DNA from: Aliiroseovarius sp.
GTDB taxonomy: Bacteria; Pseudomonadota; Alphaproteobacteria; Rhodobacterales; Rhodobacteraceae
NCBI RefSeq assembly: GCF_030148435.1
Contig: NZ_JASBTN010000024.1
Span: 1-64,000, forward strand
DNA: 64,000 nt
Direction: 5' to 3'
Below the pieces are notes generated by a model that was given only the letters and a program-made list of their open reading frames with translations, searched no databases and was not told where the DNA came from. The translations under genes and the position numbers were made by a program. Within the stretch, counting starts at the first letter, position 1; each line of letters opens with the position of its first letter. This document shows positions 1 through 8,059 of the stretch, piece by piece.

Positions 1-2481
1 TGCCGGGCTCTGCTCCGCTGACGCCCCCCCGATGCTGATTACCGGACGGACCCAGCGCAGGCGCAAGGCATTCGACAGGACGAACACGCTGGACAGCGCC
101 ATGGCACCCGCGGCCAGCACCGGCGACAGCAGCAGACCGAACGCGGGATAGAGCACCCCGGCGGCCACCGGGATCAGCAGCGTATTGTAGCTGAAGGCCC
201 AGAACAGGTTCTGGTGGATGTTGCGCATGGTCTTTCCCGAGATGTCGAAGGCGTTGACAACGCCGGTGAGCTCGCCGGACATCAGCACCACATCGGCGGC
301 TTCGATGGCCACATCCGTTCCCGTGCCGATGGCAATCCCCACGTCTGCGGTGGCAAGTGCGGGTGCATCGTTGATCCCGTCCCCGACAAAGGCCAGCTTG
401 CCGTGTTCGCGCAGGTTTTCAAGCGCCGCGACCTTGCCCTCGGGCAACACCTCGGCGACGACGTGGTCGATGCCCAGCTCGCGCGCGATGGCATTGGCGG
501 TTCCCTGGTTATCCCCGGTGATCATGGCAACTTTCAGCCCCAGATCGTGCAAGGCGGAAATGGCGGCAGGCGTCGCCGGCTTGATCGGATCCGATACCGC
601 GATCACAGCCGCGATCTTGCCGTCGATGGCGGCATAAAGCGGCGTGCGCCCCTTCTGGCCCAGTTCGGACCCGGTCTCGGCGAAATCACCCATCGCGATC
701 CCCTCGCGGTCCATCAGGCGGTCTGCACCGATCAGAACCTGATGCCCGTCGACCGTGGCCGAAACACCGAAACCGGTGATCGAGGCAAAATCCTCCACCT
801 TTGGCAGGGACAGCCCCCGACCTTCGGCCGCGCGCATGATGGCCTCGGCGATCGGGTGCTCCGATCCGGCTTCGACAGCGGCGACAAGGCGCAGGACCTC
901 CTCGCGATCGAATTCATCGGCCACGATCAGGTCGGTCAGCTCGGGCCGGCCGGCGGTCAGCGTGCCGGTCTTGTCCAGCGCGACAACCTGCGTTTCGCCC
1001 AGCATTTGCAGCGCATCGCCTTTGCGGAACAACACCCCCAGCTCGGCGGCGCGGCCCGTGCCGACCATGATCGAGGTTGGCGTGGCCAGGCCCATGGCGC
1101 AGGGGCAGGCAATGATCAGCACGGCGACGCCAGCCACAAGAGCATAGCTCAGCGCCGGATCGGGGCCGATGAGGAACCAGGTGGCCACGGTCAGCGCGGC
1201 GATGCACATGACCACCGGGACGAACCATGCGGTGATCTTGTCCACCAGACCCTGGATCGGAAGCTTGGCGCCCTGGGCCTGTTCAACCATCTGGATGATC
1301 TGCGCAAGCATTGTATCCGCACCCACCTTGGTCGCCCGGAAACGAAGCCCCCCCGTGCCGTTCACCGTGGCGCCGACAACATGGGCGCCTTCGGTTTTCT
1401 CAACCGGAATGGGCTCGCCGGTGATCATGCTTTCATCCACATAGGAGCTGCCCGAAATCACCTCGCCATCCACCGCGATCTTTTCGCCGGGGCGCACATG
1501 GATCACATCCCCGACAACGATGGAGTCAATCGCAACCTCGGCGACATCGTCCCCCCGCTCGACCCTTGCGGTCTTGGCCTGAAGCCCGACCAGTTTGCGG
1601 ATCGCTTCGCCGGTGCGCCCCTTGGCGCGCGCCTCCAGAAAGCGGCCCAGCAGGATCAGAACCACGATCACGGCGGCCGCTTCATAGTAGACGTTCACCG
1701 TACCTTCCGGCAGCACTTTCGGGGTGAAGGTGGACACCAATGAGAATCCATAGGCGGCTCCGGTGCCCAGCGCGACCAGAGAGTTCATGTCCGGCGCACC
1801 CTTGAAGAGGGCCGGAAACCCTTTCGTGTAAAACCTCAGACCGGGGCCAAACAGCACGATGGAGGTCAGCACGAATTGCAGCAGGCGGCTGTTCTGCAAA
1901 CCGAAGCTGTTCTCGATCCACATGTGCATGGCCGGGATCAGGTGGCCGCCCATTTCGATCACGAAGACCGGCAAGGCCAGGACCGCAGCCATCAGGGTCA
2001 ACCGTCCCAGGTGTTTGATCTCTGCCAGTTTCCGGGCCGCCTTATCCGGATCGCTGCCGGCCTTGACCTTGGCGGGATAGCCCAGATCGGTCGCAACGCG
2101 CGCCAGGTCGGCGGGGGTCACGGCACCCTCCGCATAACTCACCTGTGCGGTCTCTGTCGCCAGGTTGACCTGCGCACTCAGCACGCCGGGCGTGGCCGAG
2201 AGCGCCCGTTCGACGCGGCCAACGCAACTGGCGCAGGTCATTGCCTCGACCTCCAGAGTGACCTCGGCCTGCCGTGCGGGATATCCCGTCTGGCCCAGCG
2301 TGTCCGTCAACACGTTCAGCGTCACGGGGTCGGTAAACGTAACCTCGGCGCTTTCGGTCGCCAGGTTGACGGCGGCGCCATCGACGCCCGGCAGTGCCTT
2401 CAAGGCCTTTTCGACACGCCCCACGCAGGAGGCACAGGACATGCCGTCAACGGACAGGCGGATTTGCGATTGTTTGGACAT
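1..2481 (-). CDS. copA: Copper-translocating P1B-type ATPase (C-terminus beyond window)
   Basis: Exports Cu(I) from the cytosol across the inner membrane using ATP. Translated leftward from the ATG at 2481, it shows two N-terminal HMA copper-binding domains (GMSCASC at about residues 13-19, AMTCASC at 80-86). The ion-channel motif CPC lies near residue 459 (ACPCAMG), the actuator TGEP near 355, the phosphorylation site DKTGT near 503 and the hinge GDGIND near 699. The frame stays open for 827 codons to base 1, which is about the normal length of this family, so only a few residues should be missing. It is divergent from copZ and has its own CueR-like promoter. A regulator gene often follows copA, but that side is outside the window. 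The assignment is firm. Copper rather than silver as the substrate is inferred from the CPC motif and the neighbours. Confidence 0.97.
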   Translation of the reverse strand, partial: MSKQSQIRLSVDGMSCASCVGRVEKALKALPGVDGAAVNLATESAEVTFTDPVTLNVLTDTLGQTGYPARQAEVTLEVEAMTCASCVGRVERALSATPGVLSAQVNLATETAQVSYAEGAVTPADLARVATDLGYPAKVKAGSDPDKAARKLAEIKHLGRLTLMAAVLALPVFVIEMGGHLIPAMHMWIENSFGLQNSRLLQFVLTSIVLFGPGLRFYTKGFPALFKGAPDMNSLVALGTGAAYGFSLVSTFTPKVLPEGTVNVYYEAAAVIVVLILLGRFLEARAKGRTGEAIRKLVGLQAKTARVERGDDVAEVAIDSIVVGDVIHVRPGEKIAVDGEVISGSSYVDESMITGEPIPVEKTEGAHVVGATVNGTGGLRFRATKVGADTMLAQIIQMVEQAQGAKLPIQGLVDKITAWFVPVVMCIAALTVATWFLIGPDPALSYALVAGVAVLIIACPCAMGLATPTSIMVGTGRAAELGVLFRKGDALQMLGETQVVALDKTGTLTAGRPELTDLIVADEFDREEVLRLVAAVEAGSEHPIAEAIMRAAEGRGLSLPKVEDFASITGFGVSATVDGHQVLIGADRLMDREGIAMGDFAETGSELGQKGRTPLYAAIDGKIAAVIAVSDPIKPATPAAISALHDLGLKVAMITGDNQGTANAIARELGIDHVVAEVLPEGKVAALENLREHGKLAFVGDGINDAPALATADVGIAIGTGTDVAIEAADVVLMSGELTGVVNAFDISGKTMRNIHQNLFWAFSYNTLLIPVAAGVLYPAFGLLLSPVLAAGAMALSSVFVLSNALRLRWVRPVISIGGASAEQSPA

Positions 2482-2513
2482 ACAGTCCTCCACGATTCTC
2501 ATTCTCGGAACAT

Positions 2514-2544
2514 GGTTGAAGGGTTCCAGTATGGGTAGGGTCAA
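2514..2544 (-). promoter_or_regulatory. CueR-like (MerR-family) promoter of copA
   Basis: On the minus strand a TTGACC -35 hexamer (2544-2539) is followed, after a 19-bp spacer, by TCAACC (2519-2514). The spacer contains CTGGAA in the place where CueR-regulated copA promoters such as that of E. coli carry the right half of the dyad. A 19-bp spacer is typical of MerR-family promoters. The dyad is degenerate (ACCCTACC / GGAACCCT), so this is a resemblance rather than a clear match. No cueR gene is visible in the window. Confidence 0.4.
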
Positions 2545-2571
2545 GCGCGAAATTTCACGCATTGTTGAATA

Positions 2572-2601
2572 TTGACCTTCCCCCATGGGAAGCCATACCT
2601 G
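2572..2601 (+). promoter_or_regulatory. CueR-like promoter/operator of copZ
   Basis: TTGACC at 2572-2577 is followed by the inverted repeat CTTCCC-CCAT-GGGAAG (2577-2592) and by TACCTG (2596-2601) after an 18-bp spacer. A dyad placed between -35 and -10 with an over-long spacer is the hallmark of MerR-family metal promoters, and CCTTCC/GGAAG is the CueR-type half-site. It lies 30 bases upstream of the copZ start. Confidence 0.55.
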
Positions 2602-2631
2602 TGTTGCCGAAATCACAAAAGGACCAGTCCA

Positions 2632-2832
2632 ATGAGCACCTTCAACGTCCCCGACATGAGCTGCGGCCACTGCAAGGCCGCGATCGAAAAGGCCGTCCTG
2701 GCAGAAGACTCGCAGGCGCAGCTGGGTTTTGACCTCGAATCACGCACGGTCAACGTGACCAGCCGCCTCGAAGATACCGACCTGATCGCGCTTCTCGCCA
2801 AGGAAGGTTATCCGGCGACGGTATCCGCATAA
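2632..2832 (+). CDS. copZ: CopZ-like heavy-metal-associated (HMA) copper chaperone
   Basis: A 66-residue cytosolic single-domain metallochaperone, expected to bind Cu(I) and pass it to CopA. The metal-binding motif is MSCGHC near residues 9-14, and the length fits a lone ferredoxin-like HMA domain. The frame is open from 2572, but the ATG at 2632 has a Shine-Dalgarno-like AGGACC upstream and gives the normal N-terminus ([14 protein letters not shown]). It is divergent from copA and followed by an intrinsic terminator. Confidence in the family is high. Copper as the ligand is inferred from the neighbours. Confidence 0.93.
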   Translation: MSTFNVPDMSCGHCKAAIEKAVLAEDSQAQLGFDLESRTVNVTSRLEDTDLIALLAKEGYPATVSA

Positions 2833-3019
2833 GTCGGGGCGCCGTCGCCCCCGTTGCCAGCCCTGGATGACGGGGCTGGTGACGGTTTCAAACCGTCATC
2901 GGACCTTCGGCATGGGTGCGCAAGATCGCCCATGTCGGTCCGGCGCTGTCACGGGACCGCAATGCTGACCGCTGTCCGCTCCGTCGCGGAATCTACCCGC
3001 AAATTTGTTTTGGTCTCGA
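2833..3019 (+). other. Structured copZ 3' region (possible 3'UTR-derived RNA)
   Basis: No convincing protein is encoded here. The transcript downstream of copZ would fold strongly. GACGGTTT-C-AAACCGTC (2881-2897) is a near-perfect hairpin. It is followed by a longer stem with CGGACC/GGTCCG outer arms and CATGGG/CCCATG inner arms (about 2899-2943). The region ends in an intrinsic terminator at 3020-3050. This may be an untranslated tail or a small RNA. I do not recognise a known RNA family. Confidence 0.3.
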
Positions 3020-3050
3020 ACGGGCGGGGTGAATGCCCCGCCCGTCTTTT
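3020..3050 (+). terminator. Rho-independent terminator downstream of copZ
   Basis: A perfect 10-bp stem ACGGGCGGGG / CCCCGCCCGT with a 6-base loop is followed by CTTTT on the plus strand. It sits between copZ and the convergent DUF411 gene. Confidence 0.8.
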
Positions 3051-3069
3051 GTGGGCTGCAAGGCCCTGA

Positions 3070-3546
3070 TCAGGCCGCTTCGTATTGGCTGAACACCTCG
3101 GTGCTGCCATCCTTGCGGATCAGAAAGACCGTATAGGCATCCCGTTCGTTTTCCGGCCCCATTCCCGGCGCGCCATAGGGCATGCCGGGTGTCGCCAGAC
3201 CGACCGCGTCGGGGCGTTCGTCCAGAAGGCGGCGGATATCGGCCGCGGGCACGTGGCCCTCGACGAAATAGCCGTCAACCAGGCCGGTGTGGCAGGACAC
3301 CATCTCGTCCGGGATACCGTTCGTGGCCTTGTAGCGAGACAGGTTCTCCCAGGTGGTGTCCTGCACCGTCAACTCGAACCCCTCGCGTTGCATGATCTCG
3401 ATCCAGCCGCCACAGCAGCCGCAGTCGGGATCCTTGAGGACCTCTATCAAGGGCTTAGCGGTGGCCAGGGCCGGGGTTGCCAGGCCCATGCCCGAGGCGC
3501 CCAGACCAGCCAAGAAGAGGCGGCGGCGAAGTACGGGGTTGGTCAT
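3070..3546 (-). CDS. DUF411-family periplasmic metal-binding protein
   Basis: A 158-residue exported protein. The N-terminus has twin basic residues and a hydrophobic stretch (RRRLFLAGLGASG...ATPALATA), which suggests a Tat- or Sec-type signal. The mature part carries the DUF411 signature: DCGCCGGW (C42, C44, C45) and, further on, SCHTGLVDGYFVEGHVP. DUF411 proteins are recurrently found beside copper-resistance genes and are thought to bind metal, but their exact role is not established. It is the last gene of the leftward operon, 88 bases after the cytochrome c gene. The family call is strong. The function is inferred from the cysteine-rich motif and the neighbourhood. Confidence 0.9.
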   Translation of the reverse strand: MTNPVLRRRLFLAGLGASGMGLATPALATAKPLIEVLKDPDCGCCGGWIEIMQREGFELTVQDTTWENLSRYKATNGIPDEMVSCHTGLVDGYFVEGHVPAADIRRLLDERPDAVGLATPGMPYGAPGMGPENERDAYTVFLIRKDGSTEVFSQYEAA

Positions 3547-3634
3547 ATCCTTGCCTTTCCATGTAAACTCGGAGGATATGGCTTCTGTGCCAGAAATCCC
3601 GCGCCCGTGTCATGACATGGGTCAAGCCCGGGGG

Positions 3635-4114
3635 TCAGGAGCCGCCCTGCATCTGTTCCGCCTCGGTGCGCGTGGCCTGCATTTCGCGGATACGCTCGGG
3701 CCAGTTGGACTTGATGAACGCGAGGATGTCCCAGATCTCCTGATCGGTCAGGCTGTCGCCAAATCCCGGCATCCCGCTGGTAAACCCGCTCACACCGCGC
3801 GCTTCCAGGGCTGTCTGGCCGCCCTGCTTGGTGTAGTCGAACAACAGGCCATCACCATGGTGCCAGGTATGGCCGGCCTCGTTGTGGGGCGGTGCGGGCA
3901 AGACTCCATCCTCATTTATGGAGCGCCAATCGGCCTGACCTTCCAGATTGGCCCCGTGGCAGGAGGCGCAGGCTTCGGCATACAGGGCCTCGCCCGCCGC
4001 GACGTCGGAGTTCTCGGGTTGTTTCGGCGGTTCGGCATTTGCCGGCACCGAGCTTAAAAGAACGGCAACCGCCACGGCTGCGAGACTGGCAGCGGAAGTT
4101 TGTTTTCTGGTCAT
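3635..4114 (-). CDS. Periplasmic monoheme cytochrome c
   Basis: A 159-residue exported class I-type cytochrome c. It has a signal peptide (residues 1-27, ending near PANA), a heme site CASCH (C49, C52, H53) and a likely axial Met in GMPGFG near M115. The helix DQEIWDILAFIKSNWP is the usual C-terminal cytochrome helix. The frame extends upstream to 4312, but the ATG at 4114 has a GGAGAG ribosome site and starts exactly at the signal peptide. It lies in the multicopper-oxidase operon and may exchange electrons with that oxidase. This role is inferred from position only. Confidence 0.9.
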   Translation of the reverse strand: MTRKQTSAASLAAVAVAVLLSSVPANAEPPKQPENSDVAAGEALYAEACASCHGANLEGQADWRSINEDGVLPAPPHNEAGHTWHHGDGLLFDYTKQGGQTALEARGVSGFTSGMPGFGDSLTDQEIWDILAFIKSNWPERIREMQATRTEAEQMQGGS

Positions 4115-4154
4115 AGGTTGGCTCTCCTTTTTCGGATGCGTAGGGATCTTCTTG

Positions 4155-4340
4155 TCATGATACTCCAACCCGGGTCGCCATGCCGCCCGCACCGTGGCCG
4201 GGCATGTGGCCGAGCATGTGGCCGTGCGCCCTGCCCCGGCACCGGGAAACAGCCGGACCGGCATCCAACGTCCGGGCCTTCGCTTCCTTCCCGGCCAGTC
4301 GCGCCAATTCATGTAACGCAGGGCGCAGGCCAGGGATCAC
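4155..4340 (-). CDS. Small His/Met-rich peptide, candidate copper binder
   Basis: A 61-residue reading frame fills most of the gap between the DsbA-like gene and the downstream cytochrome c gene. It starts at a GTG that overlaps the upstream stop codon (GTGA), which is typical of translational coupling. Third codon positions are GC-rich, as in neighbouring genes. The C-terminal half contains HGHMLGHMPGHGAGGM, alternating His and Met with Gly, a pattern typical of copper-binding peptides. No signal peptide or known domain is visible. It could be a shadow frame, but its position, coupling, codon use and composition all favour a real gene. Confidence 0.5.
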   Translation of the reverse strand: MIPGLRPALHELARLAGKEAKARTLDAGPAVSRCRGRAHGHMLGHMPGHGAGGMATRVGVS

Positions 4341-5068
4341 TCCGCCGCCTTCCGGTTCGTTTCGACGAGTTCGATCAGTTGGGACTGTTCCACGAAGCCG
4401 GGGACAAGGTCGTCTCCGATCACGAAGGAGGGCGTGCCGTTGAACCCGAGCGACTTGGACAGGTCCATTGATGTGACCAGGTGCTCCTGGACCTCGGGCG
4501 CTTCCATGTCCCGGCGCAACTGGCCGACATCCAGGCCGATCTCAGCCGCGATGCGCATGACGCTTGCCTCTTCGGCACGGCCGGACATGCCCATCATCGC
4601 CCAGTGGAACTCCTCGTACTTACCCTGTTTGCGCGACGCCAGCGCCGCCTTGGCCGCAAACACGGACCCTTCGCCGAGAATCGGCCATTCCCGGTAGACC
4701 AGGCGCACGTTCGGGTCGGCCTCGAGAAGCCCCTGAACCTCATCCATGGCCCGGCGGCAGTAGGGACAGTTGTAGTCGAAGAACTCCACGACCGTAACGT
4801 CGCCTTCGGGATTTCCCAGAACCGGCGCATTCGGATCCTTTTCCAGGATGTCCCGATTGTTGGACAGCAGATCGGCGCGCGCCAGCTCTGCCGCCGCGAC
4901 CTGGCGCTGCTCAAGGATGGCGACAGCCTCCATCACGATTCCGGGGTTTTCACGGATGGTTTCGAGCACAAGCTCCTTGATCCTGCTTTCTTCCATGCCA
5001 TCCGCCAAAGCGGCAAACGGCAGCACGGCGCATGCGGCGAAGGCCCAAGTCGTGCGTTTCAGGTTCAT
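4337..5068 (-). CDS. DsbA-family periplasmic thiol:disulfide oxidoreductase
   Basis: A 243-residue exported protein. It has a signal peptide (MNLKRTTWAFAACAVLPFAALA), a helical N-terminal extension of about 50 residues, then a thioredoxin fold with the active site NCPYC (C101, C104) and the cis-Pro loop GTPSFVIGD. The layout matches the Com1/ScsC-like branch of DsbA proteins rather than classical DsbA. An in-frame ATG lies at 5092, but the ATG at 5068 is preceded by AAGGAGAT and begins the signal peptide. It sits 26 bases after the multicopper oxidase. ScsC-like proteins work with a ScsB reductase in copper-stress loci, and a DsbD/ScsB-type gene is present at 10268-12403, so the pair may act together. 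Confidence 0.9.
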   Translation of the reverse strand: MNLKRTTWAFAACAVLPFAALADGMEESRIKELVLETIRENPGIVMEAVAILEQRQVAAAELARADLLSNNRDILEKDPNAPVLGNPEGDVTVVEFFDYNCPYCRRAMDEVQGLLEADPNVRLVYREWPILGEGSVFAAKAALASRKQGKYEEFHWAMMGMSGRAEEASVMRIAAEIGLDVGQLRRDMEAPEVQEHLVTSMDLSKSLGFNGTPSFVIGDDLVPGFVEQSQLIELVETNRKAAE

Positions 5069-5094
5069 GACGATCTCCTTGTGGTGTTTCATGA

Positions 5095-6492
5095 TCAGGT
5101 CACTTCAATCCAGGTTGCCATGCCGGACGCGGTATGCCCCAACATGTGACAGTGGAAAATCCATTTTCCGGCCCCCCCCGCGACGAAGGCGATTTCGCGC
5201 ACCTCGTCCCCGAACAACAAAAAGGTATCCCTGAGCGGGCCCAGTTCGCCGCCGTCCAGCACTTCGCGGAAGTGCATGCCGTGCAGGTGCATCGCGTGGG
5301 GGAACGCCGTGTCGTTGCGTATTTCAACCCTGACGGTTTCCCCGGAGGTCACGGAGGCAAGCGGCGTTTCGGTCATCCCGACGATACCGTTGAACGACCA
5401 GAACTGGTTGGCCTCGGCAAGCTGGCGGGAGCTCATCTGCCCGCCTTCGAATTCGGCTGATTGCAACCGCCCCATCGCCCCACCTTCCATGTGGAGCTCG
5501 ATCCGCCGGGCCTGTTCGATCCCGGGAACCGCCATGTCCGGGTTCGGCGGCAAGGCAACCGGCATGTCGCGGCGCTTGCCGGTCGGGTGCTCGCCGTCGA
5601 CAGGAAACGCGGCCTGAGAGTAGCCCTCTTCGTCCTCGATCTTGATCAGGTGGGCGACCTCGCCCTCGGCGGCGGTGACGTCCACGAACAGATCCACCCG
5701 CTGGCCCGGGGCCAGAAGAAACACATCTTCAACCGTTTGCGGCACATCCAGGGGCATGCCGTCAAAGGCCATGATCCAGCCCTCCAGCCCCGACAGCACC
5801 AGTTGGAAGATCCGGGCATTGGCCGCATTGATCAAACGCAGGCGCAGACGCTCGTGCCGCTTGACCGGCAGTTCGGTTTCCGGGGATCCGTTCGTCGCAA
5901 TATAATTCCCGCGGCGCCCGGCATGGCTGCGGTCGCGCTGGGAGGCAAAGTCCGGATCCAGCTGCACCGTTTCGGGGTTCAGGAGCCAGTCATCAAGGAT
6001 CAGGATTTCGTCGCGGTCCACATCGACGGGTTCGCTTTCCTCGACGATCAACGGCCCGTAGAGGCCGCGCGCAACCTGTTCCATGGACTTGGTGTGCGCA
6101 TGGTACCAATAGGTTCCGGCGTCGCGGGCAACAAAGTCGTAGTCGAAGGTCTCACCGGGGGCAACGGCCTGCTGGGTCAACCCTGCCACCCCGTCCATCG
6201 CGTTTTCGATACGCATCCCATGCCAATGCACCGAACTTGCCTGGGGCAGCTCGTTCACGAACCGACGGGTGATCCGTTCCCCCTGACGCACACGGATCAA
6301 AGTGCCCGGCATCTTGCCGTCATAGCCCCAGATATTCGTCTTCGGGTAGCCCTCCGGCACCAGTTGGACACTCGAGGGTTTCGCCGTGAGCAGAACAGGA
6401 TCAGCAACGCTTGCGCGCAGCCTGGCAGGCGCCAGAACGCCAAAGCCGAAAGCGGCGCTTGTTCCCAGCATCTCTCGTCGGGTCAGGTTCAT
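5095..6492 (-). CDS. Periplasmic multicopper oxidase
   Basis: A 465-residue Tat-exported laccase-like oxidase that is expected to oxidise Cu(I) or another substrate with O2 as acceptor. The signal is TRREMLGTSAAFGFG. All four copper-ligand motifs are present: HWHG (89-92), YWYHAHT (H131, H133), HAMHLHGMH (H402, H404, H407) and HCHMLGHTASGM (H447, C448, H449, H453, M458), the last giving a type 1 site with a Met axial ligand. No Met-rich insertion is visible, unlike CueO. It is divergent from nothing nearby and lies inside the leftward copper operon, after a diheme cytochrome. The family is certain. The cuprous-oxidase role is inferred from context. Confidence 0.96.
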   Translation of the reverse strand: MNLTRREMLGTSAAFGFGVLAPARLRASVADPVLLTAKPSSVQLVPEGYPKTNIWGYDGKMPGTLIRVRQGERITRRFVNELPQASSVHWHGMRIENAMDGVAGLTQQAVAPGETFDYDFVARDAGTYWYHAHTKSMEQVARGLYGPLIVEESEPVDVDRDEILILDDWLLNPETVQLDPDFASQRDRSHAGRRGNYIATNGSPETELPVKRHERLRLRLINAANARIFQLVLSGLEGWIMAFDGMPLDVPQTVEDVFLLAPGQRVDLFVDVTAAEGEVAHLIKIEDEEGYSQAAFPVDGEHPTGKRRDMPVALPPNPDMAVPGIEQARRIELHMEGGAMGRLQSAEFEGGQMSSRQLAEANQFWSFNGIVGMTETPLASVTSGETVRVEIRNDTAFPHAMHLHGMHFREVLDGGELGPLRDTFLLFGDEVREIAFVAGGAGKWIFHCHMLGHTASGMATWIEVT

Positions 6493-6509
6493 GTCTGGTC
6501 CTCGTTGCG

Positions 6510-6532
6510 GGAGGGGGGGGAAGCCCCCCTCC
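6510..6532. other. Intercistronic GC hairpin
   Basis: GGAGGGGGG / CCCCCCTCC arms (9 bp, loop GGAAG) lie between the diheme cytochrome and multicopper-oxidase genes. The T-rich flank follows on the plus strand, opposite to gene direction, so it is unlikely to end the operon transcript. It may tune expression or mRNA stability between the two genes. Confidence 0.45.
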
Positions 6533-6551
6533 GTTTTGGTTTCATTTCGGC

Positions 6552-7451
6552 TTAGCCACCCATGTGTTCATCCATGAGGTAGGTTGCCATGGCGCGCCTG
6601 TCGGCGTCGGACAGGAAGCTCGTGCCGTACATGACAACTTTTCCCATCGACTCGCCAAAGGCGTCACCGTCGGGTTTGATGCCCGTGCGAAGCGCATAGG
6701 CCAGGCTCTCCACCGTCCAGCCGCGCATCTGAAGGGTATCATAGTCGATGCCCGGGGCCTTGCCCCCGCCCGGAAGCGAAGCGCTGCCTTTGAAGTGCTC
6801 GGTGTCGGATTTCCGCGCCCCGGCGAGATTGCGCCCGGTGTGGCAAGCCGCGCAATGCGCGGCCCCCTCGACCAGCTCCCGTCCGCGGTTCCAGACAGCG
6901 TCGTTTCCTTCCACCGGTTCTGTGCTCGGCGGAGACAGGAACGCCGCCCGCCAGAGTTTCAGCCCCCAACGCTGGTTGAAGGGGAAGGCCATCTCCTGGT
7001 CTCTGGAGGGTTCCGCCACGGCGGGAACCGTCTGGAAGGCCGCCCAGAGATCGGCAATGTCCTGATCCGTGAAATTGCTGTAGAAAGGATAGGTGAAGGC
7101 CGGATAGTAGGCCTCGCCGCTTGGCGAAATGCCTTGCCGCACGGCCTTGGCGAACTCGTCGATCGTCCAGTCACCGATCCCATGTTCCGGATCCGTGGTG
7201 AGGTTGGGCGAATAGAGGGCGCCGAACGGCGTATCCAGCTTGACGCCCCCTGCGAGGGGAACGCCTCCTTCTTCGACGTTGGTATGGCAGGCGATGCACC
7301 CGCTTGCGCGGGCCAGGTAGCCCCCCCGGTTCACGTCGCCCGTCAGGGTGATCGACCCGTCAACCTGGCTGATCGGCCATGCGACAAGCGCCCCGACCAC
7401 ACCGGTCCCGAACACCGACGCGACCAGAGCCGTTCTCAATACCCCGCGCAT
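6552..7451 (-). CDS. Diheme cytochrome c (alcohol-dehydrogenase cytochrome-subunit type)
   Basis: A 299-residue exported or membrane-anchored protein. It has an N-terminal hydrophobic segment (residues 5-27) and two cytochrome domains with CIACH (C52, C55, H56) and CAACH (C200, C203, H204). The ATG at 7451 directly follows the cytochrome c' stop codon (one base between), so this start is preferred over an upstream one. Domain order and motifs such as YSPNLTTDP and YYPAFTYP match diheme cytochromes that accept electrons in periplasmic chains. A clear relative lies at 45732-46622, also directly after a cytochrome c' gene. It probably connects the copper-oxidase locus to respiration. The partner is not proven. 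Confidence 0.92.
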   Translation of the reverse strand: MRGVLRTALVASVFGTGVVGALVAWPISQVDGSITLTGDVNRGGYLARASGCIACHTNVEEGGVPLAGGVKLDTPFGALYSPNLTTDPEHGIGDWTIDEFAKAVRQGISPSGEAYYPAFTYPFYSNFTDQDIADLWAAFQTVPAVAEPSRDQEMAFPFNQRWGLKLWRAAFLSPPSTEPVEGNDAVWNRGRELVEGAAHCAACHTGRNLAGARKSDTEHFKGSASLPGGGKAPGIDYDTLQMRGWTVESLAYALRTGIKPDGDAFGESMGKVVMYGTSFLSDADRRAMATYLMDEHMGG

Positions 7452-7452
7452 G

Positions 7453-8019
7453 TTATTTGCCCTCCGCACGGAACTGCGTGTGGCAGGCGGTACAGGCAAA
7501 GGCGAGCATCATGTAGGCACCATCCGCCGGCATTTCCGCGATTTGTTCCGCAGTCATACCGCCGCCCATCATGCCGGCACCGCCCCCCATCATGTCTGGG
7601 CTGCCACCCATCATCGAGCCCGCGGACATCGTGTCGCCAGCGCCCATCAAGCCGTTGTCTGCCGCCCCGGCCAGCCCTTCGGCGTAAACGCCAAGCTGAT
7701 CGGCCAACTCCGAAAACTCTTCCCACCTGGTCCAGACCGTCGCCCTGGCCTCTGACGGCGCGCCGCCGGTGCCCTCGGGAAACAGCTCTGTCATTCTCTC
7801 GCCTGCATGGCGCGAGAATGTGGCAGCGGCCCGTCGAACGGCATCAGCGTCATAGGCTACCTCGCCGCGCATCATCGGGGTGATGGCCTTGACCGCCTTG
7901 CCCATGTCGGCCATGGCATCCATGCGGTCCTTGACGACACCGTTCGCCCCGCCATGGGCGATGGCCGCACCGGCCGTGGAGGTGGCGATTGCTGCCGCAA
8001 TAATCGTGATCTTCTTCAC
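7453..8019 (-). CDS. Cytochrome c' / c556-type (class II) with Met-rich insertion
   Basis: A 188-residue periplasmic four-helix-bundle cytochrome. The signal peptide ends near residue 21 and the heme site CTACH (C176, C179, H180) is close to the C-terminus, as in class II cytochromes. A stretch at about 125-155 contains repeated MMGG(G) units (MMGGSPDMMGGGAGMMGGGM). The related cytochrome at 45252 lacks this stretch. Met-Gly runs of this kind bind Cu(I) in other copper proteins and resemble the repeat protein at 20594. The insertion lies between the third and fourth helices. The family call is firm. Copper binding by the insert is inferred. Confidence 0.92.
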   Translation of the reverse strand: MKKITIIAAAIATSTAGAAIAHGGANGVVKDRMDAMADMGKAVKAITPMMRGEVAYDADAVRRAAATFSRHAGERMTELFPEGTGGAPSEARATVWTRWEEFSELADQLGVYAEGLAGAADNGLMGAGDTMSAGSMMGGSPDMMGGGAGMMGGGMTAEQIAEMPADGAYMMLAFACTACHTQFRAEGK

Positions 8020-8059
8020 AGTTCATTCCTTGATCTATCTTTTGTCTTTCTTGCCTAAA

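Noticed and set aside
214-1743. A 509-codon open frame opposite copA
   Set aside because: The composition (Gly, His, Gln, Arg) is that of an antisense shadow, and the minus strand encodes clear CopA motifs.
2854-3069. A 71-codon frame between copZ and the DUF411 gene
   Set aside because: It reads through the hairpins and the perfect terminator stem, which makes translation unlikely.
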